Shown: positions 33,815-43,982, counted from the stretch's first letter. The stretch is DNA of 64,000 nucleotides from Pelagibacterium xiamenense (GCF_021166475.1 NZ_JAJOYS010000004.1:167698-231697); one strand, 5' to 3'. The notes: generated from the letters alone by a model not told the origin. Made by a program: numbers and translations.

Positions 33815-34807
33815 ATGAAGACCATTGCAAAACTCGCCCTTGCCGCGACGGCTATGAGCCCGTTTGCCGCCATGGCACAGGACGATTCGATCTCCATCGC
33901 CTATCTGGCATCCTCGAGCCAGAACGGGTTTAACCAGGCCATCTTCGACGGCATCCAGCGCGCCGCCGAACAGTACGACAACGTATCGGTTGAAATCTTC
34001 GACGGCGAGTTTTCCGCGCCGGTGCAGTTCAGCCAGGTCGAAGATCTCGTCGCCGCGCAGCGCTTCGACGGCATGATCGTGACGCCGAACGACACCGTCG
34101 GCATCGCAACGGCGCTCGAAGACGCCGCCGCCGCGGGCGTCAAGGTCGCCGCGACCCTGTTCCCGATCGGCCCCGATCTCACCAACATGGAGCCGCAGGT
34201 TGAAGGCCTCGTCACCACGGTCGCGTCCGACCCCTCCATCGGCGCCCGGCGCCAGGCCGAGGAAGTCGTGGCCTATTGCGAGGACAAGGATCCCTGTAAA
34301 GTCGTCGTGCTGATCGGCCAGCTGGTCTTCCCGTTCGACAACCTGCGCTACGAGACCTTCCAGAGCGTGCTCGGCGAACACGACAACATTGAAATCGTGG
34401 CAACGGGCGAAGGCAACTACAGCCCGGAAACCTCGATGACCGCGATGCAGGACATTCTGCAGTCCAACCGGGATGTCGATGTGGTGCTCTCCAACGCCGA
34501 CCAGCACCTGATGGGCGCCGAAATCGCCATTCAGGATGCCGGGCTCGATCTTGAGAGCATCTACCTGATCGGCGCCGGTCTGAACCAGATCGCCGTCGAC
34601 GCGATCCGCTCGGGCATGTGGGATGCATCGCTGGCCCAGTTCCCGCGCTCGATGGGCGAGGCTGCGCTGCATTCGATGGTGGCCGCGATCAAGGGCGAAG
34701 AGGTGGAAACCTGGATCGACGAATCCAAGCTCGGCGATTCCCCGGCCGTCGTGACCCAGGAATGGCTCGAGGAAAACCCCGAATTCGAAGCCGAATGGCA
34801 GGGTTGA
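33815..34807 (+). CDS. Ribose-type ABC transporter substrate-binding protein
   Basis: The 330-residue protein has a Sec signal peptide (cleavage after AAMA near residue 22). A type I periplasmic binding fold follows, with SIAYLASSSQNGFNQAIFDGI, FDGMIVTPNDTVGIATALEDAAAAGVKV and LSNADQHLMGAEIAI. AAGGGAG lies upstream of the ATG. It is followed by its ATPase and permease. The family binds sugars and polyols, but members that bind other cyclic compounds exist, and the neighbours point to an amide-containing ligand. Confidence 0.92.
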   Translation: MKTIAKLALAATAMSPFAAMAQDDSISIAYLASSSQNGFNQAIFDGIQRAAEQYDNVSVEIFDGEFSAPVQFSQVEDLVAAQRFDGMIVTPNDTVGIATALEDAAAAGVKVAATLFPIGPDLTNMEPQVEGLVTTVASDPSIGARRQAEEVVAYCEDKDPCKVVVLIGQLVFPFDNLRYETFQSVLGEHDNIEIVATGEGNYSPETSMTAMQDILQSNRDVDVVLSNADQHLMGAEIAIQDAGLDLESIYLIGAGLNQIAVDAIRSGMWDASLAQFPRSMGEAALHSMVAAIKGEEVETWIDESKLGDSPAVVTQEWLEENPEFEAEWQG

Positions 34808-34874
34808 TCCAACATTGAGCGCGCGCCGGCGCCCCCCGGGGTGCCGGCGCGCTTTCCGAACCGAAAGGATGGCC

Positions 34875-36410
34875 ATGACCGAACCCGAAATCGCCGTTCG
34901 CGTACGGGGCGTCGCCAAAAGCTTCGGCGGCACCCGCATCCTGAACGACATCACCATCGATTTCATCAAGGGCGCGGTGCACGCGCTGGTCGGCGAGAAC
35001 GGCGCGGGTAAATCCAGCGTCGGCAAGATCATCGGCGGATATTATTCTGCCGACGAGGGCACGGTGGAAATCGACGGCGAGGCGGTCACCCGTTTTTCGC
35101 CGCGCGACGCGCTCCAGCGCGGCATCGCGATGATCCACCAGGAGCTGCAGCTCGTTCCGGAACTGACAGTGCTCCAGAACGTGTTCCTCGGCCAGGAAAC
35201 CAATCGCGGCGGAGTGCTGGTCGGGGGCGACCTCGGCCGGTTCCGGACGCTCGAGGAAACCTGCGAATTCGGCCTCGACCCGCACGCGAAAGTCGCCTCC
35301 CTGCGCATTGCCGAACGCCAGAAGGTCGAAATCATGCGCGCCGTGGCGCGCGACGCCAGCGTCATCATCATGGACGAGCCGACCTCGTCGCTGACCGAGG
35401 ACGAAGCCGATCGCCTCCATGCCTTGATCGCGCGGCTCAAATCGCGCGGCACCACGGTCATTTATGTGAGCCACTTCCTCGACCACATCCTCGCCAATTG
35501 CGACCGCGTGACGATCATGCGCGACGGGGCGGTGATCCGCACCGCCCCTGTCGAAGGCGAGACCAAGCAGTCCCTGGTCGATTCGATGCTGGGACAGGCT
35601 TCCGAGATCATCTGGCCGGACCTTCCCGCGCCGCCCGCGCACGATGTCACGCCCATCGCGCAAATGCACGACGTTGCGACGACGGCCGGACTGCGCGATA
35701 TCAACGTTTCGATCCGCCCCGGCGAAATCGTGGGGCTCATCGGCCTTGTCGGTTCCGGGCGAACCGAAGTCGGCCGGGCCCTGTTTGGAGCCGATCGCAT
35801 CCTGCGGGGCAACTACACCATCGATGGCGTTCCCCGGAACAACCTCGCCATCCATGAGGCGGTAAAAAGCGGCATCGCGCTTGTTCCCGAAGACCGGCGC
35901 AAGGAGGGTCTGGTTCTGACCCAGACCACCCGCCCCAACGTAAGCCTCGCATCGCTCGACCGGATCAGCCGCCTGGGCGTTCTCAACGCCCGGACCGAGC
36001 GCGACCGCGTCAGCGCCATGATCAGGCACTTCGGCATCGTTCCGGCCAGGGTCGACGGCGAAGTCGCCTTCTATTCGGGCGGCAATCAGCAAAAAGTGCT
36101 TTTGTCCAAATGGGCTGTCGACAAGCCCCGATTGCTGATCCTCGACGAGCCCAGCCGGGGCGTCGACATCGGCGCGCGTCAGCGCATCCATGAATTCATC
36201 GTGGAGATGGCGGCAGCCGGCGTCGGCATACTGCTTATTTCCTCGGAAATCGAAGAAGTCATCAACCTCTCCCACCGCGGATACCTCATGAGCGAAGGCC
36301 GTATCTTCGAAGAGGTCAATTGCCGCGAGCTTACCGTGCAGGACGCGCTGAACCGCATCTTTCGCGAACAGGGCCAGGACGCACACCCACACGAAGGGGT
36401 CACCGCATGA
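34875..36410 (+). CDS. Ribose-type ABC transporter ATPase with two nucleotide domains
   Basis: The 511-residue RbsA-like protein has two ATPase domains. The first has Walker A GENGAGKSS and Walker B VIIMDEPTSSLTEDEAD. The second has the degenerate GLVGSGRTE and signature FYSGGNQQKV with LILDEPSRGVDIGA. AAAGGAT precedes ATG 34875. It overlaps the permease by ATGA. The ATPase should power uptake of the ligand captured by the upstream binding protein. Confidence 0.93.
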   Translation: MTEPEIAVRVRGVAKSFGGTRILNDITIDFIKGAVHALVGENGAGKSSVGKIIGGYYSADEGTVEIDGEAVTRFSPRDALQRGIAMIHQELQLVPELTVLQNVFLGQETNRGGVLVGGDLGRFRTLEETCEFGLDPHAKVASLRIAERQKVEIMRAVARDASVIIMDEPTSSLTEDEADRLHALIARLKSRGTTVIYVSHFLDHILANCDRVTIMRDGAVIRTAPVEGETKQSLVDSMLGQASEIIWPDLPAPPAHDVTPIAQMHDVATTAGLRDINVSIRPGEIVGLIGLVGSGRTEVGRALFGADRILRGNYTIDGVPRNNLAIHEAVKSGIALVPEDRRKEGLVLTQTTRPNVSLASLDRISRLGVLNARTERDRVSAMIRHFGIVPARVDGEVAFYSGGNQQKVLLSKWAVDKPRLLILDEPSRGVDIGARQRIHEFIVEMAAAGVGILLISSEIEEVINLSHRGYLMSEGRIFEEVNCRELTVQDALNRIFREQGQDAHPHEGVTA

Positions 36411-37381
36411 GCGCAACAAATACCTCAGACAAGCCAGTGTTCCGCATCGACTGGATTTCCATCGGCAACTTCGCCCGCCAGTACGGCGTGCTCGTCATCA
36501 TTGGCGCGCTTCTGATCGGGCTGAGTTTTGCGTCCGAGAACTTCTTCACCGCGCGCAACCTGCTCAATATCCTCAACCAGAGCGCCCCCCTCGCCATCAT
36601 CGCCTGCGCGCTGACGCTGGTGATCATCGGGGGCGGGTTCGATCTCTCCACCGGCGCCATATTCGGCGTCGCCTCGGTCGCGGCGGGCTGGCTGGCGGTC
36701 AATGTCGACCCCTATCTCGCCATTCTTGCCGGACCGGTCATCGGCATAATGCTGGGCGGGATAAACGGACTGATCATCACCGGGTTTGGCGTTCACTCGT
36801 TTCTCGTCACCCTGGCGACGAGTCTCGTCTACCGGGGCGTCGCGATCCTGATTACCGGAGGCTCGCTCATTCCCGTCCGTATTGCCGAGTTCTCCTGGCT
36901 GGGCCGCGAGCGCATCGGAATTGTCAACGTTGCGGTGATCGTCCTGCTTCTCTTCATGGCGCTGATGACGTTCCTGCTCAACCAGACGACCTTCGGCCGC
37001 AAGGTCTTTGCGGTGGGCGGCAACGAAGAAGCTGCGATCCTCTCGGGCATTCGCACCAAACTGGTCAAGATCATGACCTTCTGCCTGTCAGGAGGCGCCG
37101 CCGGGCTGGCGGGCGTGATCAGCGTGTCGCGCATCTCCATGGCCGAACCCCAGGCCGGCGTCGGCATGGAGCTCGAAGCCATTGCCGCGGTGATCCTCGG
37201 TGGCACCTCGATTATGGGCGGCTCGGGAGCCGTGTGGCGCTCGGTCTCGGGCGTCCTTCTGATCGCCCTGATCGGAAACGGCTTCAACATCCTGAACGTG
37301 AACCCGTTCTTCAAGGATCTCACAACCGGCGTGATCATCGTCATCGCCGTGGCTCTGGCCGCCTCCGCACGAAGACGCTGA
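36407..37381 (+). CDS. Ribose-type ABC transporter permease
   Basis: The 324-residue RbsC-like protein has eight to ten membrane helices, the GGFDLSTGAIFG motif near residue 75 and VFAVGGNEEAAILSGI with VILGGTSIMGGSG, all typical of the carbohydrate CUT2 permeases. It completes a full importer. A 101-bp gap separates it from the second hyuA gene on the same strand. Confidence 0.93.
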   Translation: MSATNTSDKPVFRIDWISIGNFARQYGVLVIIGALLIGLSFASENFFTARNLLNILNQSAPLAIIACALTLVIIGGGFDLSTGAIFGVASVAAGWLAVNVDPYLAILAGPVIGIMLGGINGLIITGFGVHSFLVTLATSLVYRGVAILITGGSLIPVRIAEFSWLGRERIGIVNVAVIVLLLFMALMTFLLNQTTFGRKVFAVGGNEEAAILSGIRTKLVKIMTFCLSGGAAGLAGVISVSRISMAEPQAGVGMELEAIAAVILGGTSIMGGSGAVWRSVSGVLLIALIGNGFNILNVNPFFKDLTTGVIIVIAVALAASARRR

Positions 37382-37482
37382 GGCCGCAACCAAGGCCCGA
37401 AACCCGGGCACGTCGAACACTTTTTATCCGGCGACCGGCGGATTGACGCCAGTCGCCCTCCCCGCCCTGCCAGGAGACTGCG

Positions 37483-39552
37483 ATGGCTGACACAATCACG
37501 CGTGTTTCGACCGACGTCGGCGGCACCTTCACCGACCTCGTCTATTTCGAAACCGATACGGCAACCGGCACCCAGACGGTGCGCACCGCAAAATCGGACA
37601 CCACGCCGCCCAATTTCGAGCAAGGGGTGCTCAATGTCCTCGACCGCGCGCAGGTGGACATCGGCGCGATCGACATGTTCGCCCACGGCACCACCGTGGT
37701 CATCAACGCACTGACCGAACGCAAGGGCGCCAAGGTCGGGCTGATCACCACCAAAGGTTTCCGGGATTCCATCGAGATCGGCCGGGGCAACCGCCCCGAC
37801 TTTTTCAACCTGCGGTACCAGAAGCCGGCCCCGTTCGTGGAGCGCTACCTCCGCCATGAGATCGAGGGACGCATGGACTATCGCGGGAACGAAGTGACCC
37901 CGCTCAATCTCGATACCCTGGACGAAACGCTCGATGCGTTCCGCGCCGATGGCGTCGAGGCCGTCGCGATCTGTCTGCTGCACGCCTACGCCAACACCGC
38001 CCACGAGGTCAAACTCGCCGAGGAGGTGCGCAAACGGTGGCCCGAGGTCGCCGTCGTGGCGTCCCATCAGATCACCCGCGAATGGCGCGAATACGAGCGG
38101 ACCAACACGACGATCCTTTCGGCCTATGTGCAGCCCAAGGCCCAGCGGTATCTCGAGAAACTCGAAACCGGTCTGTCCGACAAGGGCTATCGCGGACAGC
38201 TTTTCATCATGCAGTCCAATTGCGGCGTCGACTCGCTCGAGGCGACGAAGGCCGTGCCGATCACCATGGTGGAGAGCGGCCCGGCGTCGGGCTTCTGGGG
38301 CGCGGCCGAACTGGGCCGGATCATCGGCGAACCCGACGTTCTGGCGCTCGATATCGGCGGCACGACGGCCAAGTGCTCGCTGATCCTGAACGGGCAGGCC
38401 ACCGTAAAGACCGATTACTGGATCGAGCGCGACAAACGGTCCGCCGGCTATCCGATCATGGTTCCCGTCGTCGATCTGGTCGAAATCGGCAATGGCGGCG
38501 GATCGATCGCATGGGTCGACGACTTCGGCAAGTTGCATGTCGGTCCCCATTCTGCCGGCGCCGCCCCCGGCCCGGCCGCCTATGGGCGTGGCGGGACCGA
38601 CGCCACCACCACCGACGCGAACCTCGCGCTTGGCCGCATCAACAAGGACTATTTCTGCGGCGGCACGGTCGAGGCCGATATGGACGCGCTCACGGGCGCT
38701 TTCGAACGCCTTTCGGGCAAGCTCGGTGTTTCGCCCATCGAGGCCGCGCGCGGCATCGTGCGCATCGCCAACTCCAACATGGTCAATGCGCTGAAGCTGG
38801 TTTCGGTGAACCGCGGCTTCGACCCGCGCGACTTCACGCTCGTGGCCTTCGGCGGTGGAGGGCCAATGCACGCCGTTGCGCTCGGGCAGGAACTGGGCGT
38901 GAAAAAGGTCGTCATTCCGCGCGGCGCACCGGTCTTTTCGGCCTGGGGCATGATGATGTCCGATCTGCGCCGCGATTATTTCGCAACCCGGCTTCAGGAC
39001 GCGGACGACGCCGCAGCGCTCGATACGCTTCTCCACCACACCATGGAACTGGCCCGCGACGAATTCGCCGCCGAGGGTGTCGGCCGCGACGCCGTCAAGC
39101 TCGTACCGCAGATCCGCTGCCGGTATCAGAACCAGGAGTTCGGCGTCGAGATCCCCATTCCTCCCGGCCCGGTGACGGCGGAGACGGTCCAGAAGATGAT
39201 CGCCGATTTCCACGTCGCCTATGAGCGCGAATACACCTATACGCTCGACGCCGCAGTCGAGGTGACCGGCATCCACCTCATCGCCTCGAGCGAGGTGGGC
39301 AAGCTCGACATCGTCCCGCTCCCCACAACCGGTGCCACCGTCGAAGATGCGATAAAGGGCAAACGCACGGTCGATTACGCGACCGACGGCGTGCACGAGG
39401 CGGTCATTTACGACGGCGACAAGCTCGAGCCGGAGATGTCCTTCCCCGGTCCGGCGATCATCGAGGATTCCGGGACCACGGTCGTCGTCCATCCGGGCAA
39501 CCGCGTGAGCATCGACGCGTATGGCAACACTCATATCCACATCCGGGGCTAA
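37483..39552 (+). CDS. Hydantoinase A / oxoprolinase family subunit (module 2)
   Basis: The 689-residue protein has STDVGGTFTDLVY, FAHGTTVVINALTER, LALDIGGTTAKCSL, GNGGGSIAWVDD and AGAAPGPAAYGRGG as in HyuA of module 1. It is clearly divergent in the rest, which suggests a different substrate rather than a recent duplication. CAGGAG lies upstream. It is followed 3 bp later by hyuB and belongs to the ABC-importer run. Confidence 0.93.
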   Translation: MADTITRVSTDVGGTFTDLVYFETDTATGTQTVRTAKSDTTPPNFEQGVLNVLDRAQVDIGAIDMFAHGTTVVINALTERKGAKVGLITTKGFRDSIEIGRGNRPDFFNLRYQKPAPFVERYLRHEIEGRMDYRGNEVTPLNLDTLDETLDAFRADGVEAVAICLLHAYANTAHEVKLAEEVRKRWPEVAVVASHQITREWREYERTNTTILSAYVQPKAQRYLEKLETGLSDKGYRGQLFIMQSNCGVDSLEATKAVPITMVESGPASGFWGAAELGRIIGEPDVLALDIGGTTAKCSLILNGQATVKTDYWIERDKRSAGYPIMVPVVDLVEIGNGGGSIAWVDDFGKLHVGPHSAGAAPGPAAYGRGGTDATTTDANLALGRINKDYFCGGTVEADMDALTGAFERLSGKLGVSPIEAARGIVRIANSNMVNALKLVSVNRGFDPRDFTLVAFGGGGPMHAVALGQELGVKKVVIPRGAPVFSAWGMMMSDLRRDYFATRLQDADDAAALDTLLHHTMELARDEFAAEGVGRDAVKLVPQIRCRYQNQEFGVEIPIPPGPVTAETVQKMIADFHVAYEREYTYTLDAAVEVTGIHLIASSEVGKLDIVPLPTTGATVEDAIKGKRTVDYATDGVHEAVIYDGDKLEPEMSFPGPAIIEDSGTTVVVHPGNRVSIDAYGNTHIHIRG

Positions 39553-39555
39553 GAC

Positions 39556-41223
39556 ATGAACAAGCACAGCCAGATCGCACACGACCCCGTCACGTTCGAC
39601 ATCATCCAGAACGCGCTTGAAGCGGTCGCCGACGAGATGTTCGTCGCCCAGCGCAAGGCCTCGATGAGCGCCATCATCTACGAGGTGCTCGACCTGTCGA
39701 CCTCGATCCTCGACGCCAAAGGCGAAATCGCCGCCTCCGGCGCCGGTATTCCCGCCTTCATCGGCGTGCTCGACAAGGCCATCCACGGCATTCTCAAGAA
39801 ATTCCCGCTCGAGACGATCAAACCCGGCGACGTCTTTGCCTCCAACGACCCCTATTATGGCGGCGTCACGCACCTGAACGACATGGTTCTTGCGTCCCCG
39901 GTGTTTTCCGACGGCAGGCTTGTGTCCTGGGTGGCGAACATCGCGCATTGGAACGACGTGGGCGGCATGGTTCCGGGCTCCATGTCATCGGATGCGACCG
40001 AGATCTTTCAAGAAGGGGTCCGGATACCCGCGGTGAAGCTCTTTGAGGAAGGGCGCGAAAACACAGCCGTGTTCGATATCCTCTATACCAACACGCGCCT
40101 GCCCGAATACCTCCGGGGTGACCTCTGGGCCGGCATTGCCGGGCTGCGCATCGGCGAGCGTCGCATCCATGAGCTGATCGCAAAATACGGCACCGAAACG
40201 TTCGAAGCGGCGGTAACCGACTACATGACGCTGGGCGAAACCCGCGCCCGTGCCGCGTTGAAAACGCTTCCCCACGGCACCTACACGTTCGAGGAAGAGC
40301 AGGACACAGGTCAGATCCACCGCGTCAGCCTGACCATCACCGCGGACGATTTCATTGTCGACCTCACCGACAACCCGGCGCAGTCGGGGTCGTCCAACTC
40401 CTCGCGCGAAGGCACGGAAATCGCCGTTCAGCTGGCGTTCAAGGCGTTCACCGACCCCGAGGCACCCGGCAATGGCGGCTTTTTCCGCCCCCTCAGCGTC
40501 AAGACGCAGCCGGGCACGATCTTCCACGTCAAGGAGCCGGGCGCCCTCGGCTACTATTCGGAGGTCGAAATCCGCCTCTTCGACATGCTCCTGCGCGCGC
40601 TCGCGCATCATTTTCCCGGCGTGGTCCCGGCAGGCAATTTCGCCTCGATCTGCGGCACCGTTGTCGGCGGCCCCCATCCCGAGACCGGACGGCACTATAC
40701 GATCGTCGAGCCGCAGGTCGGCGGCTGGGGCGCCTGGGAGGGCCATGATGGTCCGTCCGGGCAGTTCTCGGGCTTCCACGGCGAAACCTTCAACTGCCCT
40801 GCCGAAGTGGCCGAGGCGCGTTACGGGCTCTGTGTCGATCAGGTGGCGTTGAACGCGGAGCCGGGCGGCGAGGGCCAGTGGCGCGGCGGCAAGGGCATCG
40901 ACGTGCACTATCGCGTTCTTGCCGATCACAACTTCCTGTCCCTGGGCTATACGCGCTCGCGGATCCCGCCCTGGGGTATCGAGGGCGGCCTCGACGGCTC
41001 GACGAACTATGTCGAAGTGCGGCGCCGCGACGGAGGTTCGGAACGCTTCTCGTTCGCCACAAATGTCGAGGTGAACAAGGGAGACGTGATCCGCGTCGTG
41101 ACGGGCAATGGCGGCGGCTGCGGCGATCCCGGCAAGCGCTCCCCCGAAAGCATCGCCCGCGACATCAAGAACGGATACCTCACGCCCGAGCGCGCCCGTG
41201 AGGTTTATGGATACGAGGGCTGA
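39556..41223 (+). CDS. Hydantoinase B / oxoprolinase family subunit (module 2)
   Basis: The 555-residue protein has VFASNDPYYGGVTHLNDMVL, ANIAHWNDVGGMVPGSMSS, SGSSNSSREGTE, QVGGWGAWEGHDG and VTGNGGGCGDPGKR, the HyuB landmarks. It pairs with the hyuA product just upstream (3-bp gap). Its Cys in GGGCGDP replaces the Phe of module 1. The enzyme probably opens a cyclic amide at the expense of ATP, and the M20 hydrolase downstream could act on the product. Confidence 0.93.
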   Translation: MNKHSQIAHDPVTFDIIQNALEAVADEMFVAQRKASMSAIIYEVLDLSTSILDAKGEIAASGAGIPAFIGVLDKAIHGILKKFPLETIKPGDVFASNDPYYGGVTHLNDMVLASPVFSDGRLVSWVANIAHWNDVGGMVPGSMSSDATEIFQEGVRIPAVKLFEEGRENTAVFDILYTNTRLPEYLRGDLWAGIAGLRIGERRIHELIAKYGTETFEAAVTDYMTLGETRARAALKTLPHGTYTFEEEQDTGQIHRVSLTITADDFIVDLTDNPAQSGSSNSSREGTEIAVQLAFKAFTDPEAPGNGGFFRPLSVKTQPGTIFHVKEPGALGYYSEVEIRLFDMLLRALAHHFPGVVPAGNFASICGTVVGGPHPETGRHYTIVEPQVGGWGAWEGHDGPSGQFSGFHGETFNCPAEVAEARYGLCVDQVALNAEPGGEGQWRGGKGIDVHYRVLADHNFLSLGYTRSRIPPWGIEGGLDGSTNYVEVRRRDGGSERFSFATNVEVNKGDVIRVVTGNGGGCGDPGKRSPESIARDIKNGYLTPERAREVYGYEG

Positions 41224-41280
41224 CCCCGCGCGGGCCCGCCCCATGCGCTCCGGGACCCCTCCCGGAGCGTCCCCAACCCG

Positions 41281-42585
41281 ATGGTGAGACGAACGCACAT
41301 GGCACCGGACAGAACCGAACTGGCCGCCGAGCTCGACTCGGCACTCACGACGCTGCACGGCGCCCAGACCGACTGGCTCGCCCGGCTGGTTTCGTTCGAC
41401 AGCGTTCGCGGCAACGTTGCGCCCTGTCAGGAATGGCTCGCCCGGGAATTCGCCGGTCGCGGCTGGAGCGTCGACAGCTTCACCATCGACGATGTCGATA
41501 TCGCCGGAAAACCCGGCTACTCGCCGGTCGTGGATACCGACTACACCGACGCCCGGATTGTCGTCGCCACCCATGATGTCGAGCAGCCCGCCGGGCGCAG
41601 CCTGATCCTTCAGGGCCATATCGATGTCGTTCCCCCCGGTGCACCCGAACTCTGGCCCCACCCGCCCTTCGAGCCCCAGGTGAAGGATGGCTGGATGTCC
41701 GGTCGCGGCACCAACGACATGAAGGTCGGGGTGGCCGAAATGGTCTTCGCCCTCGATGCGCTGCGCGCGGTGGGCTACGTGCCCGATGCGCGGGTCCACA
41801 TCCAGACGGTCTGCGAAGAGGAATGCACCGGCAACGGCGCGCTCGCCACGCTCGAGCGCGGCTACCGCGCGGACGCGGCCCTCATACCCGAAAGCCTCAA
41901 TGGCCAGCTGTTGCGCGCCGAGTTGGGCTCGGTATGGTTCCGCGTGCGCATCCTGGGCGCCCCCGGCCATGTGCTTGCGACCGCCGGCCCGGGCGCCAAT
42001 GCGATTCTCGCCGGATACGACTACGCCGGGGACCTCGCCAATCTCACTGCCGAGATCAACAACGAGGCACGCGACCACCCCTGGTTCGGCCATATCGAAA
42101 ACCCGGTGAAATTCAGCCTCGGCAAGATCCGCGGCGGCGACTGGCTCGGCTCCGTCCCGTCATGGTGCGAGATCGAATGCCGCATGTCCGTGCTGCCGGG
42201 CACATCGCTTTTCGAGATGCGCGAGCGCGTCAGCGCGTGCATCGCCGGAACCGCAAAGCGCCTGGGCGGAGCGTTCGACCCCGTCATCGACTGGATTGGC
42301 TTCCAGGCCGACGGGCATGTCTTCCTCCCCGGCAGCGACGCCGAGGCGACCCTAGCCAGCGTGCACGAATACGTGACCGGCCACCCCCTCGAGACCTTCA
42401 GCCAGACCGCGACGTCGGACACCCGGCAGTACGACCTCTATTACGGCATCCCGACCCTGTGCTACGGCGGCCATGGCGAAGGAAGCCATTCGCCATCCGA
42501 GCGCACCAACCTCGCCTCGATGCAGGAGACGACAAAGATCATCGCGCTCTTCATCGCCGACTGGTGCGGCCTGCGCCCGGTCTGA
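41281..42585 (+). CDS. M20-family amidohydrolase/deacetylase (ArgE/DapE-like)
   Basis: The 434-residue metallopeptidase has LQGHIDVVPPG (metal His and Asp), SGRGTNDMKVG (bridging Asp), QTVCEEECTGNGAL (catalytic Glu pair) and the lid residues around GAPGHVL. The terminal His lies in YGGHGEGSHSPSE. An alternative in-frame start at 41299 is possible. It closes the run and could hydrolyse an N-carbamoyl, N-acyl or peptide-like product made by the hydantoinase. The substrate is inferred only. Confidence 0.9.
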   Translation: MVRRTHMAPDRTELAAELDSALTTLHGAQTDWLARLVSFDSVRGNVAPCQEWLAREFAGRGWSVDSFTIDDVDIAGKPGYSPVVDTDYTDARIVVATHDVEQPAGRSLILQGHIDVVPPGAPELWPHPPFEPQVKDGWMSGRGTNDMKVGVAEMVFALDALRAVGYVPDARVHIQTVCEEECTGNGALATLERGYRADAALIPESLNGQLLRAELGSVWFRVRILGAPGHVLATAGPGANAILAGYDYAGDLANLTAEINNEARDHPWFGHIENPVKFSLGKIRGGDWLGSVPSWCEIECRMSVLPGTSLFEMRERVSACIAGTAKRLGGAFDPVIDWIGFQADGHVFLPGSDAEATLASVHEYVTGHPLETFSQTATSDTRQYDLYYGIPTLCYGGHGEGSHSPSERTNLASMQETTKIIALFIADWCGLRPV

Positions 42586-42727
42586 CGACAGCCTCGATCG
42601 CGGAACGCCACGCGCGTAAACTGATCGCTCTCTTCATTGAACATAAAAGACGATATTGACGCCTGCTGACCCGGGGAATACCCTTCATCCATGGTTGAAA
42701 AGGATACCCACATTGTCGCCCGTTTGG

Positions 42728-42754
42728 CCGGCATCCCAGTAGGCGGGATGCCGG
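42728..42754. terminator. Perfect 10-bp stem-loop after the catabolic run
   Basis: CCGGCATCCC and GGGATGCCGG pair perfectly around the 7-base loop AGTAGGC. A second short hairpin, CCTCGT-GG-ACGAGG, is at 42804-42817. Neither has a T-tract. They lie in the 282-bp gap before the methyltransferase and may end the upstream transcript or fold in the leader of the next gene. Confidence 0.4.
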
Positions 42755-42867
42755 GACATCGGCCGCAATAAACGATCTTAGCGGACGGTACCTTGGCCTC
42801 GCCCCTCGTGGACGAGGCTTTCCGCATGAGCATTGTGCCTCGTCCATCGTCATAGATGGAGTTTATC

Positions 42868-43596
42868 ATGGCACAGAATATCTACGACAATCCCGAGTTC
42901 TTCGCCGGCTACAGCCAGTTGCCTCGCCAGGTGTACGGCCTGGACGGCGCGCCCGAATGGCCCGCCATCCAGGCAATGTTGCCAGAGGTGGCGGGGAAGC
43001 GCGTTCTTGACCTCGGATGTGGCTTCGGCTGGGCTTCCCGATGGATGCGCGAGCAAGGCGCAGCCTCGGTCCTGGGCCTTGATCTTTCCGAGAACATGAT
43101 CCGCCGGGCGAAAGCGGATACTGTCGATCCTGAAATCGAGTACCGCATTGCGGATTTGGAAAACCTCGAATTACCGCCAGCTGCTTTCGATCTCGCCTAC
43201 AGCGCCCTGACGTTTCACTACATCAGGGATTTTGAGCGTCTTGTACAAACGCTTCACAAATCCTTGGCGCCAAGCGGAAGACTGGTTTTCACTATCGAGC
43301 ATCCGATCTTCATGGCCGCCACCCATCCACATTGGATTACCGATGAGGATGGACGCAATACATGGCCCGTCAACCGTTACTCCGATGAAGGCGAACGCCG
43401 TACGGATTGGTTTGCGAAAGGTGTATTGAAGTATCACAGGAAGATCAGCACCACGCTGAACGCGCTGATCAGGACCGGCTTCGCTGTTCTTGCCGTTGAG
43501 GAGTTTGCTCCATCGGCAGAGCAGATCAGAGCGAAACCCGAACTGAAGGAGGAAATTGAGAGGCCGATGATGCTTCTCATATCCGCAGCGCGCTAA
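42868..43596 (+). CDS. Class I SAM-dependent methyltransferase
   Basis: The ATG at 42868 has GGAG seven bases upstream; the ATG at 42856 is itself part of that binding site. The 242-residue protein shows motif I VLDLGCGFGWASRW, the acidic LGLDLSENMI and motif IV LAYSALTFHYI, with LAPSGRLVFTIEHPIF. It is a small-molecule methyltransferase of the UbiE/BioC-like type. Base composition is lower in GC than the neighbours, so it may be acquired. The acceptor is unknown. Confidence 0.88.
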   Translation: MAQNIYDNPEFFAGYSQLPRQVYGLDGAPEWPAIQAMLPEVAGKRVLDLGCGFGWASRWMREQGAASVLGLDLSENMIRRAKADTVDPEIEYRIADLENLELPPAAFDLAYSALTFHYIRDFERLVQTLHKSLAPSGRLVFTIEHPIFMAATHPHWITDEDGRNTWPVNRYSDEGERRTDWFAKGVLKYHRKISTTLNALIRTGFAVLAVEEFAPSAEQIRAKPELKEEIERPMMLLISAAR

Positions 43597-43761
43597 CCCG
43601 CCTGCTTTCGCGCTTCTGGATCGCCCGCAGGAGAGCGGCGGGCGGTACAGCCAGCAATTGAACCAACGTGCGGCCGAGGCCGACATGCGCCTCTACGACG
43701 CAATCGAGGGCATGCTGAGAAGCTCGGCCCATCAGGGCCTCACAGGCGCGGCCGTGCGGGA

Positions 43762-43853
<92 letters not shown>

Positions 43854-43982
43854 GTCTTGGGCGTCAAGGCACGCGGTTGCGCGCCCCGGCCGGTCGTTTG
43901 GGTGGGCGCCTTATGACATAGCCCGATTGCCCCCGCAACACCTTGTTTGAACGCAGGCCCACCGCTTGGTAAAGTTTTTTCC

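Noticed and set aside
36829..39948. Very long open frame on the minus strand (over 1000 codons) opposite the permease and second hyuA/hyuB
   Set aside because: It is opposite strong, recognisable genes in high-GC DNA and its translation has no recognisable motifs.
39985..42093. 702-codon minus-strand frame opposite hyuB and the M20 gene
   Set aside because: It is a shadow of two recognised enzymes and has no family motifs.
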